Origin: Streptomyces atriruber
GTDB lineage: Bacteria; Actinomycetota; Actinomycetes; Streptomycetales; Streptomycetaceae
Reading direction: 5' to 3'
NCBI RefSeq assembly: GCF_001418325.1
Contig: NZ_LIPN01000060.1
Span: 1 to 64,000, forward strand
DNA length: 64,000 bases
Shown here: one piece after another, positions 35,576-45,284 of the stretch
Position numbering within the stretch: position 1 is the first letter of the stretch
How the letters are laid out: each line of letters begins with the position of its first letter
Position numbers and translations under genes: made by a program
The notes under the pieces: generated by a model
Seen by the model: only the letters and a program-made list of their open reading frames with translations
Told to the model about the DNA's origin: nothing
Database searches by the model: none

Positions 35576-38500
35576 GGTCGGCCTTCCAGCGCACGTTGGC
35601 GATCGAGAGATCGGTGCTGATGGTGATCGGCTGCGTGGTCGCGGACATGAGCGTGGCGGGCAGCAGGTGCCCGTACGCGCTGTCCTCCAGGTGTACGGGC
35701 TCCACGGCGCGGGCCCTCGCCATGTCGAAGGTCTCGTGGACCGCCGCCACCAGGTCGGAGGTGTCCCAGGTGCCGGTCCGTACGGGCGGTACGACGAGCA
35801 GCATCGCCTGGGGCGGTTCGGAGTCGGGACGGTCCACGTCTGCGGTGATCGCGGTGGTCTCCAGATCGGCGGGAATCACCTCGGTCCACTCGTCGAGCAG
35901 CAGTCCGCAGTGCGGCTCGTCCTCGTCCGCGCCGTCGGCGTAGTGCGCCGTGAACAGCAGCCTGTCCTCGGTGATCGCGGCACCGGGGGCGAACTCCATG
36001 CCGAGCCAGTGGTCGTTCTGGCGGAACGGGAGCTGGACGGGCGTCAGCCCGGGCTCCTCCTCGTCGTCCCGCAGCGCGGAGCCGAGCAGCACCGCACGCT
36101 CCCACAGCCGGGGCATCTCGCGGACCCGGGCGAGCCCGTGGATCCAGTCGTCCAGCGGGAAGTCCCGCTTCACGGGCGCCCGGGTCAGGTGCTCCACGAG
36201 CTTGTCGCTGTCCCTGCGCGCCTTGGCCCACTCGGCGGTGAGCGCGTCGGGCGGCGCGAACTCGGGAACGGCGAGGACTTCGGGGCCGAGCATCGCCCGG
36301 AGCGCCTCGGTGGCCGCCGCGACGCGGTCGGGGCCGGTGATCGCCCGGTCGTACTCGGCGAGCGCGGCATCGGCCGCGGCGAGCCGGACGGCGATGTCGG
36401 CACGCAACGCGCTTGCCCGGTCGAGCAGTTGCCTGCCGAAGGCGACGACCCGGTTCTCGACGGGCGTCAGGTCGAGCCCGGCGGGGTCGAAGCCGGTGAG
36501 CGGCAGCAGGTCGGTGACGTCGTCGAGCAGTGCGCCGAGCGTGCTCCGCGTCGTCCGTGCCTGCTGGTTCAGTGCCTGGAGGCGGTTGCGGAAGCTGGTG
36601 CGGCGGTTGCCGACGATGCCGCGCAACTGTCCGGGGCTGCTGGGGAGGGTGGCGGTCGGTGTGGTGGTGAGGAGCCGTTCGGCCTGCTGGAGCACACGGA
36701 AGCGTTCGCTGACGGGGGTGTTGGACGGCAGCGTGTCGTACTGGGCGAGGAGTGCGTCGGCGTCGGCCAGCGCCCTTGTCATGCGTGACGCGGTGGTGGC
36801 GACGGCGGCGAGCACATCGGCGTACGCGCTGCCGCGCCACTGGACGAGTTCGCCCCAGCCGCTGCGCACCATCCCGAACCCGGCCGCCGTGGTAGCGAGT
36901 TCGGCGTAACGGGTGAGGAAGCCGTCGATGGCGGCGAGCACCGCGGCCCGTGACGGCTGCGCGGGCGGGTCCGGGTAGAGGGGGGAGAGGTCGTGGACGA
37001 AGTCGGCGGCCTCTTCGTCGAGGTCGGCGAGGGAGCCGCGGACGGCGGCGGGCCGTGCGCGGGACAGCGACACCGCGTCGTCGGCGGCGCGGTCCACGGT
37101 CGCGGTGCCCGCGGCGGGCACGAGGTCGCTGGTGCGCAAGGGGCGTGAGGTGGTCAGCAGGGTGCGCAACGCGGCGATGAGCGGGGAGAGTTCGAAGAAG
37201 GTGACCTTGCCGGGGACGCGGACGGTGTGGCCGATGGTGAGGGCGGCATCGGGGCGCGGATGGTCCTTGTCGACCACGGTGCCGATGATCCGGTCCTCCA
37301 GGTCGGTCATCGCCTCGGCGCCCACTGAACGGACCGTCCACAGCAGGTCGATCGGGTCGAGCCCGAGGTCGTCGAGGGCGACGACGCGGCCCCGGGCCTG
37401 CCCGCTCACCGGGTCGGTCCAGGTGACGCGCGCGACGACGTCGTCGGCGTCGGGCAGCATCCCCGCCAGCCAGTCGTCGACTGCGGGTTCGGCCTGCGCC
37501 CTGGGGGTGGCGCGGCTCTCCGGGCGCAGCCCGGGCCGCAGCCGCAGTCCGAAGCGGTGGGTGAGGGTGGTGCCGCTGCGCGGGGTCTCGACCACGGAGG
37601 GCTGGGGCGGGAACCCGGCCTTGGCGTAGGCGTCGAGAGTCGCGGAGGCGCGCTCGGTGTTCCCGGCCAGCGCCTGATGGGCACTCTCGGCCACGGCGAG
37701 GTCGGCGAGGGCGTCGTGCACGTCCAGGAGCGCGTGGACCTCGGCGGTGACGGCCGCGGCCTGGCCGGCAGTGGCGGGCGGCAGTACGTCGCCGAGGCCG
37801 AACGGGTAGCTGTCCGGCACCCCGGTGCGGGTCACGTGCCGGACCAGGGCGAGGCCGTCGACGACGTTGCGTGCCTCGACCTGCTCGATCGGCACGGCAT
37901 CGGAGGGATCGATCGCCGTCTGGGGGATCTTCCCCGCGCGCAGGGGGAACCGTTCGCGCAGCGCGGTGATGAAGCGGTCGACCTCCGCCTCGACGTGCCG
38001 GTCGTGCAGGCCGCGCTCGAGGCGGTAGCCGAGGAGCGCGCCGAGCGGCTGGCCCTGTCGCAGCCCGTCGAGCAGGCTCAGCGCGATCCGTACCCGCCGC
38101 GAGCCGAGGTCCACGGCGAAGGTGCTGGGGTTGTCGGGGCCCGCGTTGGCCGTGTACCCGGCGCGCAGGACGGCGGCGGTCCTGGCGTGGCCGGGCGAGG
38201 GGGCGTGGACGAAGCCCGCGTTGTCCGGGTCGTGCAGGAGCGGCGCGCCACCGCTGAAGATCTCCGCGAGCTTGCCGGTCAGCTCCACCGGGGTGAGCTG
38301 CGCCGCGCCGGGCCGGACATCCTCCAGCCAGCCGTAGGCGCCGAGGTGCAGGCCCGGACGGGGCACCGTGGAGCCGGTGGCGCCGAACCGCAGTTCCTCC
38401 AGGCGCGCGGTGGCCAGGCCGGTGCGCCAGGCGTCGAGCCGGTAGGTGGCCAGGTCGAGGTGTTCGGCGAGCAGCCGCTCCAGGCGGGCTGTGGGCAGGT

Positions 38501-40829
38501 CGGCGAGGATGCCGAGTGCCGTGATCTGTTCGGCCAGTTCGGCGGTGGCGGGGGTGCTGCCGAGCACGCCCGGGATGAAGTCGGCGAGGAGCTGGTCGGG
38601 GCTGCCCGTCACGGCGGGCTCCGGCGAGTACAGCCTGCGGAAGCGGCTTTCGCTGGGCAGCGTCTGGCCGGGATCCGGTATCCGTACATGCACGAACGGC
38701 GGGTCGGCCGTGAGTTCGTCGGGGGCGGCCGCACCGGCGGCGACGGCGAGGTTGCGGGCGGCGTCGGCCCAGCCGACGAGCACCGCGTGCCGCAGCAGCA
38801 GGTACAGCAGCGCGGAGGGCGGGGCGTCGTCGGTGAAGCCGAGTTCGAGGCGGACCGTGTCCAGGCCGTGGGCCGCTTCCTGAGCGAGCCAGCGCAGGTA
38901 GTTGCGGCCGTCGGGGGTGCAGGCGTGCACCGGGTCGGTCTCCGACAGGGGCCGGTCGTCGATCAGCGGTGCCAGCAGCGGCTGTTGGAAGTCGGTGAAC
39001 AGTTTGCGCAGCAGGTCGGGGTCGTGATCCGGGCTGCCGTTGTGGTGCCCGAGCCTGGCGAGGAGCGCGCGCAGCGGTCCCGGCATGTTCAGCCGGTCCA
39101 GGGCGGGGAGTACGGCGGAGCCCCGGCCGCCCAGGTTCTCGCGGTTGAAGATGTCCTCGACGCTCTGCGCGTACCGCTGGTGGTACTCGGCCGAGGTGGG
39201 GTGCAGGGCGAGGATGTCCAGGAGGAGCTGGTGCGGGTCCTTGGCATCCTCACCGGGTTGCGGGGGCCTGCCGAGACGGGCGACCTTGTCGGACGCCGCC
39301 CGCCAGTCCTGTGCCGCCTCACCGAGCAGCCGGTCCAGGCCGCGTATATGGACCGCCGATTCGGGCCAGGTGAGGCGGGAGAACGCGGTGGTGGGCAGGA
39401 TGCCGTAGGGCTGGCCGCCGACCCGGACGGCCGGGACGGGGCCCCGCCCGGAGACGTAGCGCAGGAAGAAGTCCCTGGTCTCGCGGACGGTCTCGGCGTC
39501 GAGGACGGGGTGCAGGGCGGTCCGGAGGAAGGAGCCCCACGTCACCGGCCACAGCGCGGTGTTGGCGGCACGCGCCTCGCGCTGGTCGGTGCCGTCCGCG
39601 TGCGGCATCCCCTCGACGACGGCGGGCGGCAGGCCGAGCAGGTCGGTGAAGCGCCGCCCGTCGGTCCCGGTGGTCCAGTCGGCGGGCCGTGCGGCCTGTG
39701 CCGCCCCGGGACGCAGGGCCGATTCCGCCTCGTCGGCGTCGCTCTGTCCCGCCGGCATCCGTTCGGTGTTGTTGGTCGGGGTGCCCTGCGGCAGCAGCGC
39801 GTAGCCGTCGGGGCCGCGCAGTTGCTGCGTGATCAGGCCGGAGAGCTGCTGCGCGGACTTGACCGGGTCGGGCTGTGCGCGCAGGCCGAGGACGAGCAGC
39901 CGGTCGAGGCCGCCGCGCGTGCGGTCGTCCAGCGGAACGCGCAGTCCCATGCCGACGGCGACGGCGCGCTCGAAGTCCGTGAGCCAGCGCAGTTCGTCGG
40001 GGACGTGCAGCGCCCCGGTGACCGGATCCACGGAGACCTGGTCGGTGGCGGCGGGGTCGGGGCTCACGGGCAGCGTCTCGGGCACGGCCGCGCCGGTCGC
40101 GGACAGCACCTGAGCTCCGCCGACGTAGCCCAGTACCTGGAAGCGGTCGGGCAGCAGACGGGCACGCGCGGCGCGGGTCCAGGAATCGGGATCCGTGGCA
40201 CCGGCCGCGGGCGGCGGCAGGACCAGGAAGGCCACTTGTACGGCGTCGCCCGTACCGACGGGTGCTCCCTCGACGCCCGAAGGGCGCAGGGCCCGGATGG
40301 CGGCGGCCCGGGTGGCGCCGACCGCGGTCTGCAGCGCGGCGTCGGCCTGCCGAAGGAGGCGGCGGTCACCGTGCGCGCGCCAGACGGCGGTCCAGTACGC
40401 CACCGTCGGCCGCCGGTCCGCGGCGGCCACCGGCTTGGGGCCGACGACCACGAGCACCGTCGTGCCCGCGGGGACGGCGTCCGGCTCCTCGGCGGGGTTG
40501 GCCGGAACCCGCTGACCAAGGAGCCAGGCGGCGCGCCCCGGGGCGATCCGTCCCGCCAGTTCCTGCCGGGCGGCGCGGAGTGCCGCCGGGTCGCGCGCCG
40601 CGGCCCAGCGCGCCGTCCAGTAGGCGTCGAGGGCCGCGATCTCGGCCGGGGTGGGCCGGGATTCGAACTTGTCGACGGCCCATTCGTCGGGGAACACCCG
40701 GATCAGGAGCTCGGTCGGGGTGAACCGGGTCTCGATCCGTACGGGCGCGAGGAGGACGGGAAAGTCGTCGCTGAGCTGCGTCGTGGTCTGCTTAGGCGAC
40801 GTGGCCGGGGGCGTTGTCGAGTGCGTCAT
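35568..40829 (-). CDS. Giant conserved protein of unknown function (1753 aa)
   Basis: I do not assign a function. The N-terminal part (residues 23-53) reads FPVLLAPVRIETRF and then LIRVFPDEWAVDKFE, a recognisable opening of a poorly described family. Mid-protein blocks include VGGQPYGILPTTAF, LHLGAYGWLEDVRPG and LGALLGYRLERGLHD after VDLGSRRVRIALSLLDG. The C-terminal third is helical, with probable coiled coil (residues about 1430-1600), and then returns to beta segments. There is no signal peptide, membrane span or enzyme motif that I recognise. ATG 40829 overlaps the stop of the upstream 1068-aa gene by ATGA; the open frame extends to 41075, but that part is antisense-like. The size and tight coupling suggest a structural component of a complex. 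Confidence 0.75.
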   Translation of the reverse strand: MTHSTTPPATSPKQTTTQLSDDFPVLLAPVRIETRFTPTELLIRVFPDEWAVDKFESRPTPAEIAALDAYWTARWAAARDPAALRAARQELAGRIAPGRAAWLLGQRVPANPAEEPDAVPAGTTVLVVVGPKPVAAADRRPTVAYWTAVWRAHGDRRLLRQADAALQTAVGATRAAAIRALRPSGVEGAPVGTGDAVQVAFLVLPPPAAGATDPDSWTRAARARLLPDRFQVLGYVGGAQVLSATGAAVPETLPVSPDPAATDQVSVDPVTGALHVPDELRWLTDFERAVAVGMGLRVPLDDRTRGGLDRLLVLGLRAQPDPVKSAQQLSGLITQQLRGPDGYALLPQGTPTNNTERMPAGQSDADEAESALRPGAAQAARPADWTTGTDGRRFTDLLGLPPAVVEGMPHADGTDQREARAANTALWPVTWGSFLRTALHPVLDAETVRETRDFFLRYVSGRGPVPAVRVGGQPYGILPTTAFSRLTWPESAVHIRGLDRLLGEAAQDWRAASDKVARLGRPPQPGEDAKDPHQLLLDILALHPTSAEYHQRYAQSVEDIFNRENLGGRGSAVLPALDRLNMPGPLRALLARLGHHNGSPDHDPDLLRKLFTDFQQPLLAPLIDDRPLSETDPVHACTPDGRNYLRWLAQEAAHGLDTVRLELGFTDDAPPSALLYLLLRHAVLVGWADAARNLAVAAGAAAPDELTADPPFVHVRIPDPGQTLPSESRFRRLYSPEPAVTGSPDQLLADFIPGVLGSTPATAELAEQITALGILADLPTARLERLLAEHLDLATYRLDAWRTGLATARLEELRFGATGSTVPRPGLHLGAYGWLEDVRPGAAQLTPVELTGKLAEIFSGGAPLLHDPDNAGFVHAPSPGHARTAAVLRAGYTANAGPDNPSTFAVDLGSRRVRIALSLLDGLRQGQPLGALLGYRLERGLHDRHVEAEVDRFITALRERFPLRAGKIPQTAIDPSDAVPIEQVEARNVVDGLALVRHVTRTGVPDSYPFGLGDVLPPATAGQAAAVTAEVHALLDVHDALADLAVAESAHQALAGNTERASATLDAYAKAGFPPQPSVVETPRSGTTLTHRFGLRLRPGLRPESRATPRAQAEPAVDDWLAGMLPDADDVVARVTWTDPVSGQARGRVVALDDLGLDPIDLLWTVRSVGAEAMTDLEDRIIGTVVDKDHPRPDAALTIGHTVRVPGKVTFFELSPLIAALRTLLTTSRPLRTSDLVPAAGTATVDRAADDAVSLSRARPAAVRGSLADLDEEAADFVHDLSPLYPDPPAQPSRAAVLAAIDGFLTRYAELATTAAGFGMVRSGWGELVQWRGSAYADVLAAVATTASRMTRALADADALLAQYDTLPSNTPVSERFRVLQQAERLLTTTPTATLPSSPGQLRGIVGNRRTSFRNRLQALNQQARTTRSTLGALLDDVTDLLPLTGFDPAGLDLTPVENRVVAFGRQLLDRASALRADIAVRLAAADAALAEYDRAITGPDRVAAATEALRAMLGPEVLAVPEFAPPDALTAEWAKARRDSDKLVEHLTRAPVKRDFPLDDWIHGLARVREMPRLWERAVLLGSALRDDEEEPGLTPVQLPFRQNDHWLGMEFAPGAAITEDRLLFTAHYADGADEDEPHCGLLLDEWTEVIPADLETTAITADVDRPDSEPPQAMLLVVPPVRTGTWDTSDLVAAVHETFDMARARAVEPVHLEDSAYGHLLPATLMSATTQPITISTDLSIANVRWKADHD

Positions 40830-43800
40830 CGCGGCAGCATTTCCTGTGCGTGGGCGGCCACCAGGACCGGAACCTGGAAGAGGATGTAGGCGAGGTCGGC
40901 GGAGCTGAGCCCCGCGTGCCAGAGCGGCAGGTTCTCGTCCTCGGCGCGCTGTTCCCGCTTCTCCTGGTCGTCCTCGGAGCCGTCGAAGCCGACCAGGGGA
41001 ACGGTGACTCGGGGATCGAGTTCCAGGAACCCGCGTGCGTGCGGATCCACGTCGGTCCACGACAGGTCGTTCCACACCTCCACCGGGGTGGGCGCCGCGT
41101 CGTCGACCCCGAACCTCGGATCTCCGGGGCGCTCCTTGAGGATGAAGAACCAGCCCGCGTCGGCGGGCGGATCACCGCGCGCCTCGTCCGCGTCGAGGTC
41201 GAACCCCAGGAGCGTGATGTCGGGGTCGATCTTCGCCTCGTACAGCGGAAGACGTACCAGCGAGTGCGGTGGCCTGTCCTCGCCGGGAAGGGTGACGGGC
41301 ACCCGCTCCTGGGTGCGGTCGGGCAGGCCGTCGGCGCCGGTCGGCCACTCGGCCCGCTGCGCGTAGACGGCGGCCGTCGGATACCGCTTGAGCAGTTCGC
41401 CCCGCACGACCAGGACCAGGTCCTCCTTCTGAGGACCCGAGCCGACGGGTCGGTTGGCGTTCTGGCCGAGCCGTGCGGTGGTCGGCCAGGTGTGCAGCGG
41501 CGGGATGTCGTAGCACCGCTCGCGTCGGCGTTCGGCGCTCTCTCCCGGCCTGAGCTGCGCGGTCCGGGGGTCCCAGAACTGCCGGAAGGGACTGCCCCGC
41601 TGGTCGGTGGGGTACTCCCGCCAGAGCAGTTCGCGGGCCATCTCGTGGTTCAGGCCCGCGAGGTAGGCCTCGATGAACTCGCGGTTGTTGGCGAGCAGCG
41701 TGATCGAGTTCTGCGGAAGGAGGCCGAGGTTCGGGACGAACGCGTCCACCGACTGGTCGAGGATCGCCTGATAGGTGGGCAGGTCGAAGACCGGGTACGC
41801 CATCGCCTCGATGAAGTCGTCGGCGAACGGACGCAGCCGCTCGGGCAGTCCGACCGAGCCCAGCAGCGTCCTGGGCACCGTCGTGTCGGCGCGCAGCGCG
41901 GACAGCACCGAACCGGTGGCCAGGGCGACTTCGAGCCGCGCGCGTGGCGGGGTCTTTCCCACGGCGGTGGCGACGTTCAGGCCCTGGTACAGCTCGCGCA
42001 GCGCACCCTTGAAGCGGGCCGCCTCGGGGCTGTCGGTGGCGCCCTGTCCCGGCACCACCGGGTCGTTCAACTCGCGCAGCCGGAAGTCGGGGCTGTGCGG
42101 CAGGCCGTCGACCGGGTCCGTCGCGGGAGCCCCGGGGTGCAGCTCCTCGGCGAGCCGTTCCGCCGTGACGATTCCGGCCGGGGCGGTCTTGGCAGGTGCG
42201 GCCGTCACCGCCGCCGCAGGGTCGTCCATCCGGGGCACGAGCGCGTCCGGCGGGCGCTCCGGGGTGAAGGGCAGCGTCCGCATCAGCCGCGATCCGGGCC
42301 GGGTGATCCGCCGCATCGCCGGGGAGAGCGGCGCGCCCGCCACCTTGCTGGCGGCCACCCGGAACCCGATCGCGACCTTCTCCGCCTGCCCGTTGAGCGC
42401 CGCGGCCGCCGCGGCCGGGGCCACGGCGGCCGTCACCCGCGAGTGCGCGGGCGCCGTCAGCCGGAGCGAGCGCCCCGACGGGGCGGCGGCCGGCTGCGCC
42501 ACGGAGGTGCCGCCCGCCGGGTCCAGGTGTTTGGTCTGGAGTACGTGTCCGACTTCCCGCGCCAGTTGCGCGGCGCGGATCCGCGCGTTGGCGGCCAGCA
42601 CATCGCCGACCTGCGCCCAGGCCGCGGCCATCAGCTCTTCCTGGCGTGCCCGGACGGCCTGCGTGCCCAGCTGTGCGGCGACACGGAAGCGCGGGTCGAG
42701 GTTGAGCCTGTGGACCCAGTTGCGGTTCTCCGGCGAGGGGACGGGTGTGCCGTCCTGACGGGTCAGCAGCCTCGGGGTGAGCGCGTGCCACCTGCCGTAC
42801 AGCGAGGGCGTGAGGAGAGGGTCGGACGCCGCTGCGAGCGGCGGGGCGGTGATCGGCGGCGCCTCGAGCGCGGCGTGCGCCGCGGCCGGGGTGTGGCGCT
42901 GATAGTCGTCCGCCAGGTTGACCAACGCGGCCAGGGCGCTCTGGAAGGGGTGCGGGTACGGGGCCGCGGGCGGTGGCCGGTCGTGGAAGTTGTCCCAGTT
43001 CTCCGCGTCGTCGGGCGGCGCGCCCGGCGGCTGCGGCACCTTGAGGGCGCCGCCCATCGGCAGCACGCCGCCGAGTGCGGCCGGTGTCAGGATCCCGGGC
43101 AGGCCGAGGCCGGGCGAGCGGTGGACGTCGATGTCCCTGCGCCCCACCCGCGGGTCGGGCCGCTGGGGCCGCAGCAGGCGTACGAGGGCCTCGAAGTCGC
43201 CGGTGCTGCCCGTGGTGAACTGCCAGCGGTGGTAGTACGGCAGGCGCCCCGAGGCCGGTCGGCCCGGGTAGGGCGGGCCCCACGCCAGGTACACGGCGCC
43301 GGGTGAGCCCGTCGGATCGAGGCCGAGCCCGGCCAGCCGGCCGGTCTCGAACGCCGGTACGAGGAAGGCCTCGTACGCGGTGTCCGGGCGGAGCCTGCGC
43401 GGACACATCAGCCGCGAGCAGGCGTTGTCCGCGTCGGCGCGGAGCACCTCGGCGAGCGCGGCAAGGGCGTGTGGCGTGCTGTCGGAGGCGACCGGACCCG
43501 TCAGTGAGCCGTTGACGTGCACATGCGCCCAGGCGCCGAGCTGCTCGGGCCGGGGCAGGGTGGTGGCGGTGTCCCGTACGGCGATCACGGGAAGCGGCCC
43601 GTTCCCCTGCGGGCTCTCGGTGAACTCCGGGGCCGCGCCGTCCGCTCCGGTCCCGGCGGTGAGTACGACGAGGGCGAGCCAGGGGGCGAGCCGCTTGGTG
43701 ACGTCGTCGGGCGGGGCCGGGCTGTAGCGCCAGGGGAAGTCCTCGTCGCAGAACTCGATGTGGGCGAGGTAGTTCGGCTCGTAGTTGGTGGTGGAGGGCC

Positions 43801-44032
43801 GCGGTTCCGTACGGGAGATCGCGCGCGGGTCGATGCCGATGACGTCCCCGGGGCCGTAGAGCTGCACGTTCCGTTCGATCTCCTGCACCAGCGGTCCGCC
43901 CTTGAGGGGCTCGCCCGAGACGCGGAGCCGGACCGGGACGGCGGCGCGCGCCGAGGTGCCTGGGTCACCCGTGATGCGGGTGGCGATCCCGGCACGCAGC
44001 CAGGGCAGGAACGAGTAGGCGTTCGCGGTCAT
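40826..44032 (-). CDS. Large conserved protein of unknown function (1068 aa)
   Basis: I do not assign a function. It begins YSFLPWLRAGIATRI, then blocks typical of its uncharacterised family: YLAHIEFCDEDFPWRYSPA, LAPWLALVVLTAG, AWGPPYPGRPASGRLPYYHRWQF, and FEALVRLLRP. An Ala-rich central stretch (about residues 520-620) looks like a flexible linker, and the C-terminal part carries LLRRDEY-type charged helices and PHSLVRLPLYEAKIDPDITLLGFDLD. There is no signal peptide or TM segment. ATG 44032 overlaps the stop of the kelch gene (ATGA) and its own stop overlaps the start of the 1753-aa gene (ATGA), so all three are coupled. Confidence 0.75.
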   Translation of the reverse strand: MTANAYSFLPWLRAGIATRITGDPGTSARAAVPVRLRVSGEPLKGGPLVQEIERNVQLYGPGDVIGIDPRAISRTEPRPSTTNYEPNYLAHIEFCDEDFPWRYSPAPPDDVTKRLAPWLALVVLTAGTGADGAAPEFTESPQGNGPLPVIAVRDTATTLPRPEQLGAWAHVHVNGSLTGPVASDSTPHALAALAEVLRADADNACSRLMCPRRLRPDTAYEAFLVPAFETGRLAGLGLDPTGSPGAVYLAWGPPYPGRPASGRLPYYHRWQFTTGSTGDFEALVRLLRPQRPDPRVGRRDIDVHRSPGLGLPGILTPAALGGVLPMGGALKVPQPPGAPPDDAENWDNFHDRPPPAAPYPHPFQSALAALVNLADDYQRHTPAAAHAALEAPPITAPPLAAASDPLLTPSLYGRWHALTPRLLTRQDGTPVPSPENRNWVHRLNLDPRFRVAAQLGTQAVRARQEELMAAAWAQVGDVLAANARIRAAQLAREVGHVLQTKHLDPAGGTSVAQPAAAPSGRSLRLTAPAHSRVTAAVAPAAAAAALNGQAEKVAIGFRVAASKVAGAPLSPAMRRITRPGSRLMRTLPFTPERPPDALVPRMDDPAAAVTAAPAKTAPAGIVTAERLAEELHPGAPATDPVDGLPHSPDFRLRELNDPVVPGQGATDSPEAARFKGALRELYQGLNVATAVGKTPPRARLEVALATGSVLSALRADTTVPRTLLGSVGLPERLRPFADDFIEAMAYPVFDLPTYQAILDQSVDAFVPNLGLLPQNSITLLANNREFIEAYLAGLNHEMARELLWREYPTDQRGSPFRQFWDPRTAQLRPGESAERRRERCYDIPPLHTWPTTARLGQNANRPVGSGPQKEDLVLVVRGELLKRYPTAAVYAQRAEWPTGADGLPDRTQERVPVTLPGEDRPPHSLVRLPLYEAKIDPDITLLGFDLDADEARGDPPADAGWFFILKERPGDPRFGVDDAAPTPVEVWNDLSWTDVDPHARGFLELDPRVTVPLVGFDGSEDDQEKREQRAEDENLPLWHAGLSSADLAYILFQVPVLVAAHAQEMLPR

Positions 44033-45198
44033 GAGGCGCCGCCCGCGGTGAAGATCTCCGTGCTCGCCGTCAGCTCGGGCACGTCGGGGTCGGCGGCGGC
44101 CGTCCCGGTGCGGGCCGTGCCGCCCGTGACGAGGACCTTCCCACCGGGCAGCGGAGCGGCGGCGAAGGCCCACCGGCCCTCGGCAAGGCCCGCGACAGGG
44201 GACCAGGCGTCCGCGTCGGCGTCGTAGAGGACCGCGCTGCGGTAACCGGCCTCGTCCTTGTCGTCGGCGGCGCCCCCGATGACGAGGACCCCGTGCTCAC
44301 CGAACGGGAGCGCGCGGTGCAGGGCCCGCCCCGACGGCATGTCGGTTGCCGGACTCCACGTCCCGGAGGTGAGGTCGTACAGCTCGGCGGTGCGCTGACT
44401 GAACGGGTCGAACGGGCCGCCGCCCGGTGCTCCGAGCGCGGTGCCGCCGGTGACCAGGACCTCGGTGTCCGAGAGCTTCGTGGCCTGATGGTGACTGCGG
44501 GGCGCGCGCAGGCTGCCGGTCGGTGCCCACTTCTTCGTGCCGGAGTCGTACAGCTCGCAGAAGGCGAGGGACGGGTCGTCGGCGCTGCCGACCGGGGCGG
44601 TCCCGCCACAGACCAGCACGGCACCGCCCGCGAGGGGCACGGCGGTGTGTCCCGTACGGGCCTCCGTCATGGCGCCCGCCGCCGACCACGTGCCCGCCAC
44701 CGGGTCGTACAACTCGGCCGTGTGCAGGGCCCTGGTGGTCTGCGCCGACCGGACGGTGGTGCCACCGGCGACGAGCACCTTGCCGTCGGCGAGCAGGACC
44801 GCGCTGTGGCCCGCGCGGGGCCCCGCCATGCTGCCGCCGAGGGTCCAGGCGCGTGTCGCCGGGTCGTACAGCTCGGTCGTCGCGAGCGCGGGCGCGCCCC
44901 GCGAGGCACCGCTGGTACCACCGGTGGCGAGGATCTTCCCGTCGGCGAGAAGGGTCAGGGTGTGCAGCCGCCGGGGGGTGTTCAGGGCGCCGACCGGGAC
45001 CCACGTCCCGGCGGTGGCGTCGCGGACGGCGGCCTGGCTGACGGCTGCACCGGCGCTGTCGGCACCCCCGGCGACCAGCAGGGCGCCGGTGTTGGAGAGG
45101 GGGACGGCGTTGTCGTGCTGCCCGTACCAGGTGACGGCCTCGGGCAGGGCCGACGCGGACGTCCAGGACCCGGCGGCCCGGGTGGAGATGGTGGTCAT
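44029..45198 (-). CDS. Kelch-repeat beta-propeller protein (389 aa)
   Basis: It is composed almost wholly of kelch repeats, each with a run like HTAELYDPVAGTWSAAGAM followed by RTGHTAVPLAGGAVLVCGG, about seven in total, enough for one complete propeller. There is no signal peptide and no catalytic domain such as the galactose oxidase Cys-Tyr core. It should act by binding a partner protein or glycan. It is collinear with the C-terminal kelch array of the 1590-aa protein encoded upstream, down to shared CELYDSG, TGSLRAPRSHHQAT and RALHRAL segments, so one derives from the other. ATG 45198 has GAGGAG 5 nt upstream and overlaps the stop of the micro-ORF by ATGA. Confidence 0.85.
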   Translation of the reverse strand: MTTISTRAAGSWTSASALPEAVTWYGQHDNAVPLSNTGALLVAGGADSAGAAVSQAAVRDATAGTWVPVGALNTPRRLHTLTLLADGKILATGGTSGASRGAPALATTELYDPATRAWTLGGSMAGPRAGHSAVLLADGKVLVAGGTTVRSAQTTRALHTAELYDPVAGTWSAAGAMTEARTGHTAVPLAGGAVLVCGGTAPVGSADDPSLAFCELYDSGTKKWAPTGSLRAPRSHHQATKLSDTEVLVTGGTALGAPGGGPFDPFSQRTAELYDLTSGTWSPATDMPSGRALHRALPFGEHGVLVIGGAADDKDEAGYRSAVLYDADADAWSPVAGLAEGRWAFAAAPLPGGKVLVTGGTARTGTAAADPDVPELTASTEIFTAGGAS

Positions 45199-45284
45199 CG
45201 AAGCTCCTCGGGTACGCCGTCCGTCGTACGGATGGTGGTGCCTGCCGGATCGGGGGGCTCCCCGTGCCGGGTCCGGGCAGTCAT
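45195..45284 (-). CDS. 29-residue micro-ORF linking two kelch genes
   Basis: This 90-nt frame starts at ATG 45284, whose ATGA overlaps the stop of the 1590-aa gene, and ends at a TGA (45197-45195) that overlaps the ATG of the kelch gene, again ATGA. The peptide begins MTARTRHGEPPDPAG and ends VPEELR; it is hydrophilic with no recognisable domain. The double ATGA join is exactly what a translated gene or a coupling relay would need, and it fills what would otherwise be the only large gap in the operon. Whether the peptide itself is functional is unknown. Confidence 0.5.
   Translation of the reverse strand: MTARTRHGEPPDPAGTTIRTTDGVPEELR

Noticed and set aside
37557-40889. Long plus-strand frame opposite the 1753-aa gene
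   Set aside because: High-GC shadow; the minus frame has coherent domain-like blocks and operon overlaps.
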